A stretch of 64,000 nt of DNA from Streptomyces sp. NBC_00193 (GCF_026342735.1 NZ_JAPEMM010000002.1:434001-498000); one strand, 5' to 3'. Numbered from the stretch's first letter, positions 16,888 through 24,717 are shown. Notes: generated by a model not told the origin, from the letters alone. Program-made: numbers and translations.

Positions 16888-17091
16888 TCAGGCGGTGACG
16901 ATGTTCTCGGCGGTCGGGCCCTTCTGGCCCTGCGCGATGTCAAAGCTGACCTTCTGGCCTTCCTGAAGCTCACGGAAGCCCTGCGAGGCGATGTTCGAGT
17001 AGTGGGCGAACACGTCAGGACCGCCACCCTCCTGCTCGATGAAACCAAAGCCCTTTTCCGCGTTGAACCACTTCACGGTGCCATTTGCCAT
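16888..17091 (-). CDS. CspA-family cold-shock protein
   Basis: A 67-aa single OB-fold nucleic-acid chaperone binding single-stranded RNA/DNA. RNP1 is 'KGFGFI' (residues 13-18) and RNP2 'VFAHY' (27-31); the sequence starts 'MANGTVKWFNAEKGFGF' and ends 'NIVTA', typical for actinobacterial CspA. Length is full. ATG 17091 is preceded by AAGGAG and an A-rich spacer. A strong terminator follows. The AT-rich 5' region suggests a long structured leader, consistent with temperature control, but this is not demonstrated. Confidence 0.95.
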   Translation of the reverse strand: MANGTVKWFNAEKGFGFIEQEGGGPDVFAHYSNIASQGFRELQEGQKVSFDIAQGQKGPTAENIVTA

Positions 17092-17427
17092 GTTTTTTTA
17101 CTCCTTCGGGGCACAGCCCGGAGATCCGCACTGTGCGAATCTCAAGTCGCCGATGATTGCCCAGCCCGGAAAACGCCGGAAATACAAGAACACTCGCCCT
17201 GCTCCTGCGAAGGAGTGGGCAGAGGTGCTCGAAATTTTTGGGAACCACAACTGCAACTAAAACCACAGTAGCACGCCGGGGTCGCATCGGCGTGGAAATA
17301 AATCCGCTCGGGCTACCGTTCCGGAAATTCTCACGCGGCCGGTGTGCATTTTCCGGCCCGGCGGACCCGGATTTTCGACGGTGGTCGGAGGCCCGCCCGG
17401 GATCCCGTACAGTGATGTTCACAACGA
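17092..17427. other. Intergenic region between csp and tRNA-fMet (336 bp)
   Basis: No protein gene. It should contain the csp promoter and leader (minus) and the tRNA promoter (plus). The stretch 17220-17300 is AT-rich (for example GAAATTTTTGGG, GGAAATAAATCC). A short inverted repeat GGCCGG/CCGGCC lies at 17337-17342 / 17353-17358. No confident -35/-10 was assigned. Confidence 0.5.
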
Positions 17428-17501
17428 CGCGGGGTGGAGCAGCTCGGTAGCTCGCTGGGCTCATAACCCAGAGGTCGCAGGTTCAAATCCTGTCCCCGCT
17501 A
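17428..17501 (+). tRNA. tRNA-fMet (initiator, anticodon CAT)
   Basis: A 74-nt cloverleaf: acceptor CGCGGGG / CCCCGCT, D-arm with AGCTCGGTAGCT, anticodon arm CTGGG-CTCATAA-CCCAG, T-arm GCAGG-TTCAAAT-CCTGT. Two initiator hallmarks are present: position 1 (C) does not pair with position 72 (T), and the anticodon stem has three consecutive G:C pairs next to the loop. The CCA end is not encoded (genome reads A then CGAAAG). Confidence 0.95.
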
Positions 17502-17509
17502 CGAAAGGT

Positions 17510-17545
17510 CCGGCCCCCTTGACGCCCAGGCGTCAAGGGGGCCGG
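17510..17545. terminator. Terminator after tRNA-fMet
   Basis: CCGGCCCCCTTGACGC / GCGTCAAGGGGGCCGG: perfect 16-bp arms and a 4-nt loop starting 9 bp after the tRNA. It also lies 52 bp beyond the stop of the convergent SDR gene, so it can serve both. Confidence 0.85.
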
Positions 17546-17596
17546 AGCCGTTTCCGGGCCCGGTCCGCCCTACGGCGGGACCGGCTCTCGCGGCCG

Positions 17597-18361
17597 TCAG
17601 GCGGAGACGCCGCCGTCGATCACGAGGTCGGTACCGACCACGGAGGCGGCGTCCGGCGATGCCAGGTAGAGCACGGCCGCCGCGACCTCGGCGGTGGAGG
17701 ACACCCGGCCCAGCGGCGATTCGCCCTGCATCCGGTCGGCACGGTCCGCTTCGTTCTCCCCCGGCCGGAGCGACATCGTGGTGGCGGTCGCTCCGGGGCT
17801 GACCGCGTTGATGCGGACCCCGTCGGCGATGTGGTCCAGGGCGGCGGCCCGGGTCAGGGCGGAGACGGCCGCCTTGGTGACGAGGTAGCCGGCGACCCCG
17901 GGGATGCGGGTGTGCGCGCCGAGGTTCGAGGAGATGTTGACGATCGCCCCGCCGGCGGGCTGGTCGCGCATGGCGGCGACCTCGGCCTGGAGGCTGAGCA
18001 GGACGCCGGTGACGTTGATGTCCAGCATGCTGCGCCAGTCCTCCTCCGGGAGGTCCGCGACGGGACCGACGCCCCGCAGGACGCCCGCGTTGTTGACCGC
18101 GACGTCGAGGCCGCCGAAGTGTTCCACGGTGCGGCGCACCATGGCCCGTACGTCCTCGGCGCGGGTCACGTCCGCGGTCACCGCGACGGCCCGGCCCCCC
18201 TCCTTCTCGATCAGCTCGACCGTCGCGTCGAGCGGCGCCGCGGTACGGCCGGCCACGGCCACCGCGGCCCCCTCGGCGGCGAAGGCGAGGGCGACGGCCC
18301 GGCCGATGCCGGAGCCGGCACCGGTGACGAGGACGCTCTTGCCGGTGAAACGTGCGGACAT
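17597..18361 (-). CDS. Short-chain dehydrogenase/reductase
   Basis: A 254-aa classical SDR, NAD(P)H-dependent oxidoreductase of unknown substrate. Visible motifs: cofactor 'TGAGSGIG' (residues 13-20), 'NNAG' (90-93), Ser in 'NISSN' (142-146) and the YxxxK pair Y159/K163 in 'GYLVTKAAV'; the C-terminus 'GTDLVIDGGVSA' is family-typical. R40 after strand 2 ('AGRTAA') suggests NADP preference. It is downstream of an MFS exporter gene (53 bp gap) and both are near a divergent-type TetR gene, so the three may form a detoxification group under TetR control. Confidence 0.9.
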   Translation of the reverse strand: MSARFTGKSVLVTGAGSGIGRAVALAFAAEGAAVAVAGRTAAPLDATVELIEKEGGRAVAVTADVTRAEDVRAMVRRTVEHFGGLDVAVNNAGVLRGVGPVADLPEEDWRSMLDINVTGVLLSLQAEVAAMRDQPAGGAIVNISSNLGAHTRIPGVAGYLVTKAAVSALTRAAALDHIADGVRINAVSPGATATTMSLRPGENEADRADRMQGESPLGRVSSTAEVAAAVLYLASPDAASVVGTDLVIDGGVSA

Positions 18362-18386
18362 GATGGTGGTTCCCCTACTCGATTGG

Positions 18387-18426
18387 CTGTCGGTTGCTTG
18401 ATGCGTCTGTCGGTTACTTGATGCGG
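18387..18426. repeat. 20-bp tandem duplication covering the MFS gene stop
   Basis: Units 18387-18406 and 18407-18426 (CTGTCGGTTGCTTGATGCGT and CTGTCGGTTACTTGATGCGG) differ at two positions. The second unit contains the last codons and TAA stop of the MFS gene; the first is the same segment copied downstream. It looks like replication slippage. Confidence 0.7.
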
Positions 18427-19805
18427 GTGTTGAGGAAGGCCGCTGTGGCGAAGGCGACCGCGGTGGCGGCGAGGGAGACCGTGTCGGAGCCCAGGGAGAG
18501 CACGGCGGCGAAGACGACCGTCGGGCCGAGCTCCATCGCGGTGTTCATGACCCCGCCGGCGAGTCCCGCCTGGTGGGGCGCCACCCCGTCGGTGGCGAGG
18601 ACCGCGGCCCCCGCGAAGGCGGCCGCCGCTCCGGCGGGCAGCAGGAGCAGGCCGGGGAGGAGGCCGTAGGCGTACGGGATCTGCGCGGCCAGGCCGGTGA
18701 GTGCGAGGAGCGCCAGCCCGGCCGCGGCGACCACGAGGCCTGCGGTGGTGACGCGGGGCGCCCCGTACCGGCCCACGAGGGGACCCGCCACCCGGCCAGC
18801 CACCAGGAGCGCCACCGCGAAGGGGAGGAACGCGGCCGAGGTGCGCAGCGCCGACCAGCCGAGTTCCTGCTGGAGATGGAGCGAGAGGAGGACGAAGGTC
18901 AGCGCGGTGCCGGCGGCGGTGAGGCCGATGGCGGCGAGGGCGAGACCCCGGCGGCGGTCACGGAGGAATCCGAGCGGGAGCAGGGGGTCGCGGACCCTGC
19001 GCTCGACGAGCGGGAAGGCCAGCAGGAGCGCGGCCGCGGTGACCAGGGCGATCAGGACGTTCGTCGATCCCCAGGACCGGACGTCGGTGAGGACGAAGCC
19101 GTAGCTGGCGAGGCTGATCCCGGCGGTGGCGAGCAGGGCGCCCGGCAGGTCCAGGGACCGGCCCTCCCCCTCCGGGGTAGCGGGCAGCAGCCGGGGGGCG
19201 AGGAGCAGTGCGGCGGCGGCCACGGCGACCGGGACGGCGAAGGACAGTCGCCAGCTGCTCAGGGCGGAGATGACTCCGGAGAGCAGGTTCCCGGCGGTCG
19301 CGCCGAGCACCGACAGTCCGCCCCAGGTGGCCATCGCCCGCCCGAACGCGGCGGGTTCGGGGAAGACCGCCCGCAGGACGGCCATGGCGGCCGGTGCGGT
19401 GAGCGCGGCGCCCACCCCCTGGGCGAAGCGGGCGGTGAGCAGGGTCCCGGCCCCCTGGGCGAACGGTGCGGCGAGGGAGGCCACGGCGAAGAGGAGCAGT
19501 CCGGCGGTGAGCACCCGCCGCCCGCCGAACCGGTCGGTGAGGCGGCCTCCGAAGAGCAGCAGGCCGGCGAAGCTCAGCCCGTAGGCGGCGCTGAGGAGCA
19601 GCAAGTCATCGCGGCCCAGGGTGAATTCGCGGCCGATCGCGGGCAGCGGCACGATGAGCGAGGTGAGCGCGAAGATCAGTGTCATCTGCACGGTGCCGAG
19701 CAGCGCGAAGGCCGGTCCGGGCGCCGGGCGGGCCGCTCTGGATCCGGATCCGCCTTCGGATGTGGTGAGCGTCTGCGTGGTGCGTGCGGTCTGCGTGACG
19801 GCCAT
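18414..19805 (-). CDS. MFS drug exporter (DHA2-like, 14-TM type)
   Basis: A 463-aa integral membrane protein, predicted proton-driven multidrug efflux. After a polar 30-residue N-terminus, TM1 ends in 'SLIVPLPAIGREFTLG'; motif A is 'GGRLTDRFGGRRVL' and the antiporter motif C region contains 'GGLSVLGATAGNLLSG'. About 14 hydrophobic segments can be counted. ATG 19805. A symmetrical operator-like site (19827-19844) lies in its promoter, and the next gene upstream encodes a TetR-type repressor, so TetR control is likely. The gene's end carries a small tandem duplication. Confidence 0.88.
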   Translation of the reverse strand: MAVTQTARTTQTLTTSEGGSGSRAARPAPGPAFALLGTVQMTLIFALTSLIVPLPAIGREFTLGRDDLLLLSAAYGLSFAGLLLFGGRLTDRFGGRRVLTAGLLLFAVASLAAPFAQGAGTLLTARFAQGVGAALTAPAAMAVLRAVFPEPAAFGRAMATWGGLSVLGATAGNLLSGVISALSSWRLSFAVPVAVAAAALLLAPRLLPATPEGEGRSLDLPGALLATAGISLASYGFVLTDVRSWGSTNVLIALVTAAALLLAFPLVERRVRDPLLPLGFLRDRRRGLALAAIGLTAAGTALTFVLLSLHLQQELGWSALRTSAAFLPFAVALLVAGRVAGPLVGRYGAPRVTTAGLVVAAAGLALLALTGLAAQIPYAYGLLPGLLLLPAGAAAAFAGAAVLATDGVAPHQAGLAGGVMNTAMELGPTVVFAAVLSLGSDTVSLAATAVAFATAAFLNTRIK

Positions 19806-19826
19806 GACTCCCCCTCATGATGTGAA

Positions 19827-19844
19827 CTGGATCGTACATTCCAG
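19827..19844. promoter_or_regulatory. Candidate TetR operator in the MFS promoter
   Basis: CTGGATCGTACATTCCAG: 5-bp perfect outer arms (CTGGA / TCCAG) 22 bp upstream of the MFS start. Its complement starts CTGGAA, the same half-site seen just upstream of the TetR gene (ACTGGAACGGTCAGT at 20504-20518). Confidence 0.45.
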
Positions 19845-19862
19845 AATGAAGCCTGAAAAGAA

Positions 19863-19878
19863 CCTCCCCGAAGGGAGG
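19863..19878 (-). terminator. Short hairpin after the TetR gene
   Basis: CCTCCC / GGGAGG with a CGAA tetraloop, 22 bp downstream of the TetR stop; small, so possibly weak. Confidence 0.4.
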
Positions 19879-19900
19879 CGGCAAACAGTCGTGCGGCCGG

Positions 19901-20485
19901 TCAGTCGAGCAGGGCCAGGGCCTGCTCCGCGGCGGCCACTACCCGGGCCGGGTCCTGCGAGGCCTTGCCCACGACGCGCATGCCCTGCATGAGCACCAGC
20001 AGCATGCTGGCGAGCGTGCGCGGATCGCGGTCCGCCGGCAGCTCCCCCTGGGCCTGGGCCCGGGTGAGCGCCGAGTGCAGCAGGGTCTCGATGTGGCTCC
20101 AGCTCGCTTCCACCTTGCGGGCCGCATCCGGGTCGTGCGCACCGAGCTCCGCGGCCGTGTTGGTCACGAAGCAGCCGTTCTGCCGCAGGTCACCGGTGCT
20201 CGACTCGGCGGCGAAGCGGCGTACCACCGTCCGTACGGCCGGCAGCGCGGGCCCCGGCTGGGACAGCTCGCGCAGCAGGCTGGGGTCGCGGTACTCGCCG
20301 TAGCGGTCCAGCGCCTTCAGGTAGAGCTCGCGCTTGTTCCCGAAGGTGGCGTACATGCTGGCTCGCCCGATGCCGAGCTCCTCCACGAGGTCCGCCATCG
20401 ACGTCGCCTCGTAGCCGCGCCGCCAGAACAGCTCCAGAGCCGACTGCAGCGCGGCGTCCGGATCGAATTCCTTGGTCCTGGCCAC
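19901..20485 (-). CDS. TetR-family transcriptional repressor
   Basis: A 194-aa regulator with an N-terminal TetR HTH ('MADLVEELGIGRASMYATFG', about residues 29-48, then 'NKRELYLKALDRY') and a helical ligand-binding domain containing 'GCFVTNTAAELG'. The GTG at 20485 is preferred over the upstream ORF start because 'VARTKEFDPDAAL' is the usual TetR beginning and a GGGAT element precedes it. It most likely controls itself and the MFS/SDR genes downstream; half-sites CTGGAA occur upstream of both. Confidence 0.88.
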   Translation of the reverse strand: MARTKEFDPDAALQSALELFWRRGYEATSMADLVEELGIGRASMYATFGNKRELYLKALDRYGEYRDPSLLRELSQPGPALPAVRTVVRRFAAESSTGDLRQNGCFVTNTAAELGAHDPDAARKVEASWSHIETLLHSALTRAQAQGELPADRDPRTLASMLLVLMQGMRVVGKASQDPARVVAAAEQALALLD

Positions 20486-20539
20486 ATCCCGTACTCTACG
20501 GATACTGGAACGGTCAGTCAAGTAATCCGTGTGGTTCGT

Positions 20540-20839
20540 TCAGATGACCCGGGTCTCCCCCGCCGGGTGGGCGCTCAGCTCGACCACCTCGACGCACCGC
20601 CGGAGCTTGGCCTGGGCGCGCGGCGAGTCCGCTTCGGGAACCACGATCTCGCACACGGCGAGCCCGCCGCCCTCGGCGGCCCTGAAGGACAGCGCCCTGA
20701 CGGAAAGGTTGTTGAGGAGCGCGGAGATGCGGGTGAGGGCGTGGCCGCCGTCCCGGACGGTGATGGTCAGCGCGTGGCAGGCGGTGCCGTCGGTGCGCAC
20801 GGCGTCGTCGACGGCGGGGAGAACATCGCTGCTGGTCAT
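20540..20839 (-). CDS. Stand-alone ACT-domain protein
   Basis: A 99-aa protein consisting of a single ACT-like amino-acid-binding fold: 'ALTITVRDGGHALTRISALL' followed by 'LSVRALSFRAAEGGGLAVCE' aligns in pattern with the small regulatory subunit of acetolactate synthase (IlvN), but it lacks that subunit's C-terminal half and no large subunit is adjacent. It may sense an amino acid or regulate an enzyme elsewhere. A terminator hairpin and a 15-codon leader ORF lie upstream, indicating attenuation. ATG 20839 follows GGAG at moderate spacing. Confidence 0.7.
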   Translation of the reverse strand: MTSSDVLPAVDDAVRTDGTACHALTITVRDGGHALTRISALLNNLSVRALSFRAAEGGGLAVCEIVVPEADSPRAQAKLRRCVEVVELSAHPAGETRVI

Positions 20840-20891
20840 GAGAGGTGGGCTCCTGTCCTGGGGCGGAGGTGCGTGGTCCCGGAAAACAAGA

Positions 20892-20917
20892 AGACCCCTC
20901 GCGGATGCGAGAGGTCT
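20892..20917 (-). terminator. Attenuator-type intrinsic terminator upstream of the ACT gene
   Basis: In the minus-strand RNA an 11-bp stem (AGACCUCUCGC / GCGAGGGGUCU, one G-U pair) with an AUCC loop is followed by UCUUGUUUU. It stands 53 nt before the ACT gene start and 36 nt after the leader ORF, the classical position of a transcription attenuator. A CCACCCC stretch just upstream could pair with the GGGG of the 3' arm as the competing structure. Confidence 0.65.
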
Positions 20918-20952
20918 GCGTGCGGGCGGTGGGCTGCTGGGGTGGTCTCAGT

Positions 20953-21000
20953 TCAGCTCCGGGCCGGCACGCCGGCGCTAATAATCTTCTGCTGGCGCAT
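20953..21000 (-). CDS. Putative 15-aa leader peptide
   Basis: ATG at 21000 to TGA at 20953 encodes MRQQKIISAGVPARS. It precedes the intrinsic terminator and the ACT-domain gene. It has an Ile-Ile pair and single Gly/Val but no long run of one amino acid, so the sensed amino acid is not obvious. No good Shine-Dalgarno is seen; it could be leaderless or nearly so. Confidence rests on position. Confidence 0.4.
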   Translation of the reverse strand: MRQQKIISAGVPARS

Positions 21001-21210
21001 GCCCAGGAGTCTGGCACGTCGCCGCCGACATGTGACACCGCATCTCACGATGCGGATGGCCCGTGCCGCGGCCGTCCGCGGGCAGCTCTCTCCGGCACCG
21101 CGCCCGCCCAATGGCGCACCCCGGTCGCGACCCGCCGTGGGGGGTGGTGGCCTGGGTGGGTGACCGTACGGCCGACCGGGGCCCGTGCGGCCGGGGCGAG
21201 GAGACACATC

Positions 21211-22776
21211 GTGGCCAAGGCCTATCTGGTGGGTGCCGGCATCGCTTCCCTGTCGGCAGCGGCGCTGCTGATCAGGGAGGGCGGGTTCGCGGGCTCGGAC
21301 ATCACGATCCTGGAGGCCCAGGACCGCACCGGCGGGAGCCTGGACGCCGCGGGAGACCCCGAGAACGGCTACACCATGCGCGGCGGCCGGATGTTCGAGC
21401 TGCACTTCGAGTGCACCTACGACCTGCTGCGCTCCATCCCCTCGCTGGACGCGCCGGGCACCTCGGTCACCGAGGACACCTTCGCCTTCCACGAGGACTT
21501 CGCCTGGAACGACAAGGCCCGCCTGGTCGACTCCGCCGGACTGCGGGTCGACACCCGTTCCATGGGGTTCTCCGAGCGCGACCGCCTGGACCTGGTCGCG
21601 TGCGTGGCCTCCCCCGAGTCCCGGCTCGACGGCAAGCGCATCTCCGACTGCTTCACCCCCGCGTTCTTCACCACCAACTTCTGGTACATGTGGTGCACGA
21701 CCTTCGCCTTCGAGCCCTGGCACTCGGCGATCGAGTTCCGGCGCTACCTCAACCGGTTCGTGCACCTCTTCAAGACCTTCGACACCATGTCGGGCATCTA
21801 CCGCACCCGCTTCAACCAGTACGACTCGATCGTGCGCCCGCTCCAGAGCTGGCTGCGGAGCAACGGCGTCGTGTTCACGATGAACACCACCGTGACCGAC
21901 GTGGAGCTGGCCGACGGCGAGGGCACCACCGTCACCGCCCTCGCCTGTACGCGGGAGGGCGCGGACCTGCGGATCCCCGTCGCCGCCGAGGACCTGGTGT
22001 TCGTCACCAACGGATCGATGACCGCGAACTCGACCCTGGGCTCCACCGACACCCCCGCAGTCCTCGACACCTCCGCGCCGGACGCCTCGTGGCGCCTGTG
22101 GCAGACCCTGGCGGCCAAGCGCCCCCACCTGGGCGACCCTTCGGTGTTCGACTCCTCCGTCGCGGACTCCACCTGGGGCTCCTTCACCGTCACCACCCAG
22201 GACCCCACCTTCTTCAAGGCCATGGAGGAGTTCTCCGGCAGCGAGGCCGGCAAGGGCGGCCTGATCACCTTCAAGGACTCCGGCTGGCTGCTGACCATCG
22301 TCCTCAACCACCAGCCGCACTTCCACGAGCAGCCCGAGGACACCTACGTCTGGTGGGGGTACGCGCTGTTCCCGGACAAGGCCGGCGACCACGTGGGCAA
22401 GACGATGGCCGAGTGCACGGGCCGCGAGATCCTCACCGAGGTGCTCGGACACCTGCGCCTGGAGCAGAGCGAGCAGATCCTGGAGTCCTCGGTCGTCGTG
22501 CCGGCCCTGATGCCGTACATCACCAGCCAGTTCCTGGTGCGCAAGGCCGGCGACCGGCCCGAGGTCGTCCCGGAGGGCTCCACCAACCTGGCCTTCATCG
22601 GCCAGTACGCCGAGGTCCCCGACGACGTGGTGTTCACCGTCGAGTACTCGGTGCGCACCGCGTGGACCGCCGTGGCCCGGCTGCTGCACCTGGACCGGCA
22701 GCCGCCGCCCGTCTACAAGGGCGGCCACGATCCCAAGGTGCTCCTCGAGGCCCTGCACACGATGCACCGCCGCTGA
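21211..22776 (+). CDS. ohyA: Oleate hydratase (FAD-dependent)
   Basis: A 521-aa enzyme predicted to add water to the cis-9 double bond of oleic acid, giving 10-hydroxystearate (EC 4.2.1.53); FAD is structural. The N-terminus 'AYLVGAGIASLSAAALLIRE' carries the dinucleotide motif (GAGIAS, residues 8-13), and 'GYTMRGGRMFELHFE' matches the conserved catalytic-site region with the key glutamate. 'NFWYMWCTTFAFEPWHSA' and 'YSVRTAWTAVARLL' are also diagnostic. Start GTG 21211 with GAGGAG eight bases upstream. Role: detoxification of unsaturated fatty acids or lipid modification. It is shortish for the family (usually 530-650 aa) but all core motifs are present. Confidence 0.92.
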   Translation: MAKAYLVGAGIASLSAAALLIREGGFAGSDITILEAQDRTGGSLDAAGDPENGYTMRGGRMFELHFECTYDLLRSIPSLDAPGTSVTEDTFAFHEDFAWNDKARLVDSAGLRVDTRSMGFSERDRLDLVACVASPESRLDGKRISDCFTPAFFTTNFWYMWCTTFAFEPWHSAIEFRRYLNRFVHLFKTFDTMSGIYRTRFNQYDSIVRPLQSWLRSNGVVFTMNTTVTDVELADGEGTTVTALACTREGADLRIPVAAEDLVFVTNGSMTANSTLGSTDTPAVLDTSAPDASWRLWQTLAAKRPHLGDPSVFDSSVADSTWGSFTVTTQDPTFFKAMEEFSGSEAGKGGLITFKDSGWLLTIVLNHQPHFHEQPEDTYVWWGYALFPDKAGDHVGKTMAECTGREILTEVLGHLRLEQSEQILESSVVVPALMPYITSQFLVRKAGDRPEVVPEGSTNLAFIGQYAEVPDDVVFTVEYSVRTAWTAVARLLHLDRQPPPVYKGGHDPKVLLEALHTMHRR

Positions 22777-22826
22777 GCCGCGGTCGGGTACCGTACGCCC
22801 CTCGACGACAGAGAGGTGCGGCCATC

Positions 22827-23312
22827 GTGACCCGAATCCCGGACGTGGGCGATGTGGTGGGCGATTTCTCGCTCCCCGGCGGCCGGCTCAGCGAGGACGT
22901 GTTCGTCCGCGGGCAGTACGCCCTCGGCGAGCAGCGCGGGAACCCGGTCGTTCTCGCCTTCTACCCCGGCGACAACACCCCCGTCTGCACGACGCAGTTG
23001 TGCTCCTACTCCGACGGGCTGGAGGCGCTCTCCGCGTGCGGTGCCCAGGTGTGGGGCATCAGCCCGCAGGGTGTCGACAGCCACGAGGCCTTCGCCCGGG
23101 CCCGTGGCCTGCGGATGCCGTTGCTGGCCGACACCGACCGCGAGGTGGCCCGCGCCTTCGGCATCGCGGCTCCCGTGATCGGTCTGCGCCGGGCCGTCTT
23201 CGTCATCGCTCCGGACGGCACCCTGCACTGGAAGCACGTCGGGACCCTGGGCATGAGGTTCCCCTCCGCGGACACCATCGCGGAGCAGCTCGTCGGTGTG
23301 GCCACCGGCTGA
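22827..23312 (+). CDS. Peroxiredoxin, BCP/PrxQ type
   Basis: A 161-aa thioredoxin-fold peroxidase reducing H2O2 and organic or fatty-acid hydroperoxides. The peroxidatic cysteine is C54 in 'YPGDNTPVCTTQLCSY' and the resolving cysteine C59 lies five residues later, the atypical 2-Cys arrangement of BCP. Full length, cytoplasmic. GTG 22827 follows GAGAGG; only 50 bp separate it from the oleate hydratase gene, so co-expression in a membrane-lipid-stress setting is plausible. A strong terminator follows at 23381. Confidence 0.9.
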   Translation: MTRIPDVGDVVGDFSLPGGRLSEDVFVRGQYALGEQRGNPVVLAFYPGDNTPVCTTQLCSYSDGLEALSACGAQVWGISPQGVDSHEAFARARGLRMPLLADTDREVARAFGIAAPVIGLRRAVFVIAPDGTLHWKHVGTLGMRFPSADTIAEQLVGVATG

Positions 23313-23656
23313 CGCGCCGGGCGGAGCCGGGAGCGAGCCGATCGGCCGAACATCCCGGACGCCGGTGGAGAAGGTACTGGGCGGCCTCGGCCCAGGGGTT
23401 GGCCGAGGCCGCAGAGGCGCTGCGGGATCCGAAAGCCGGACGGGAACACCTGGCGTCACGTGAGGAGGAGAAACGTCACGTCGGGTGTCGGTTCTAGGAG
23501 GGTGTGGGGACACCTTCCTTGGCATCTTGACGGATGACCGCGCCGCCATCAGTAAACATATATACCGCCGAGTAAGCAAGGGTATGAAAATATTCATGTG
23601 TAAGGGTGGTGTGAATATGGCACCTCAGGCCCTTGCGCAGCCCTTGCCGCCAGCCC
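23313..23656. other. Convergent intergenic region (344 bp) with terminator and AT-rich patch
   Basis: No gene supported. After the terminator at 23381-23412 the sequence turns unusually AT-rich at about 23545-23625 (AAACATATATACC, ATGAAAATATTCAT), unlike the rest of the window. ATGAA/TTCAT forms a small palindrome. Two CGTCACGT copies lie at about 23453-23482. Possibly a small RNA, binding site or remnant of foreign DNA. Confidence 0.45.
23381..23412 (+). terminator. Terminator after the peroxiredoxin gene
   Basis: GCGGCCTCGGCC / GGCCGAGGCCGC, perfect 12-bp arms with an 8-nt loop, 68 bp downstream of the stop. Confidence 0.7.
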
Positions 23657-24574
23657 TCAGAGGAAGAAGCCGTGCTGGTCCGCGGCCTGCTCGTAGCTTT
23701 CGAGCCGGGCCTGCGTCCGCTCGGGGTCCGCGTCCGCCATCGCCTGGAGCAGCGCCGCGGACAGGACGCCCGGCGCCGCGTAGGAGTCGAAGACCAGCCG
23801 CGAACCGGTACCGGCCGTCAGCGCCACGTCGGCCTCGTCCACGAGCGGTCCCAGCGTCCGGTCCGTGATCAGCGCGATCCGCAGCCCCGCCCCGCGGGCC
23901 ACCCGCAGCGCCGCAAGGGTCTCCTTGGCGTGCCGGGGCATCGCGAAGGCCAGGACCCAGCTGCCGCCCGCCGCCCGGGCCTGCAGCAGCGCGTCGGAGG
24001 CGACGCTGCCGCCACCGGTGACCAGGCGCACGTCGGGGTGGATCCGGCGGGCCGCGTACGCGAAGTACTCCGCCAGCGAGACGGAGATCCGCAGGCCGAG
24101 GACCGTCAGCGGCACCGACCGGGCCAGCTCGCGTCCGATGTCGAGCACCTGGTCGGTGTCGGCCAGCAGCTGGCGGACGGTGCGCAGGTTCTCGATCTCG
24201 GCGTCGACGGCCGCCTGCAGTTCGTTGCGCCGGGTCTGCTCGGGGCTGTCCGGGGTGCCGGCCACCGCGCTGAGCGCGATCGGCTGGAGCACGTCGCGCA
24301 GGGCCGGATAGCCGCTGAAGCCGAGGGCCGCGGCGAAACGGGTCACGGAGGGCTGGCTCACCCCGGCCCGTTCCGCGAGCTCGGTGATCGAGAGGAACGC
24401 CGCCTCGGTGAGGTGGTCGACGAGGTACTGGGCGATCCGGCGCTGCCCCGGCGAAAGGGGATGCCCGTCGAACAGGGCCCGGACCCGGTCGGCCGGGGCC
24501 CGCTCGTGGTCGACCGCCTGCCCGCTCGGTGTGATCGCTGCCGCCTGTGCGCGCGCCTGCTGCCCCGATGACAC
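23657..24574 (-). CDS. MurR/RpiR-family transcriptional regulator
   Basis: A 305-aa regulator with an N-terminal RpiR HTH (about residues 25-105: 'LSPGQRRIAQYLVDHLTEAA', 'ELAERAGVSQPSVTRFAAAL', 'GYPALRDVL') and a C-terminal SIS phosphosugar-binding domain (about 130-265: 'VPLTVLGLRISVSLAEYFAY', 'ALLQARAAGGSWVLAFAMPR'). Such proteins respond to phosphosugars such as MurNAc-6-P, GlcNAc-6-P or ribose-5-P. GTG 24574 preceded by GAGAGGA. The next gene on the same strand upstream is a secreted carboxypeptidase; target genes are not evident. Confidence 0.88.
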   Translation of the reverse strand: MSSGQQARAQAAAITPSGQAVDHERAPADRVRALFDGHPLSPGQRRIAQYLVDHLTEAAFLSITELAERAGVSQPSVTRFAAALGFSGYPALRDVLQPIALSAVAGTPDSPEQTRRNELQAAVDAEIENLRTVRQLLADTDQVLDIGRELARSVPLTVLGLRISVSLAEYFAYAARRIHPDVRLVTGGGSVASDALLQARAAGGSWVLAFAMPRHAKETLAALRVARGAGLRIALITDRTLGPLVDEADVALTAGTGSRLVFDSYAAPGVLSAALLQAMADADPERTQARLESYEQAADQHGFFL

Positions 24575-24717
24575 CGGCGGTCCTCTCTTTCGTGCCGCTC
24601 CGTGATCCCAACATAGCTCACGGCATCCGGCTGACCAGCGCGCTTCCCCCCGCAGCCGACCGCGCGCACGTCCCCGGCGCCCACGGATGCGCGGCATCGA
24701 CCTTCCCTGACGGAACG

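Larger units (their letters stand above)
20840..21210. other. Divergent region (371 bp): attenuator on one side, oleate hydratase promoter on the other
   Basis: The minus-strand half holds a leader ORF (20953-21000) and an intrinsic terminator (20892-20917). The plus-strand half (about 21020-21210) should contain the oleate hydratase promoter; no clear hexamers were identified. A small inverted repeat CCGCAT / ATGCGG lies around 21036-21053. Confidence 0.55.

Noticed and set aside
23425..23436. A GATCCGAAAG match as a second copy of the 14.8-kb palindromic element
   Set aside because: Only 10 bases match and there is no paired inverted arm nearby.
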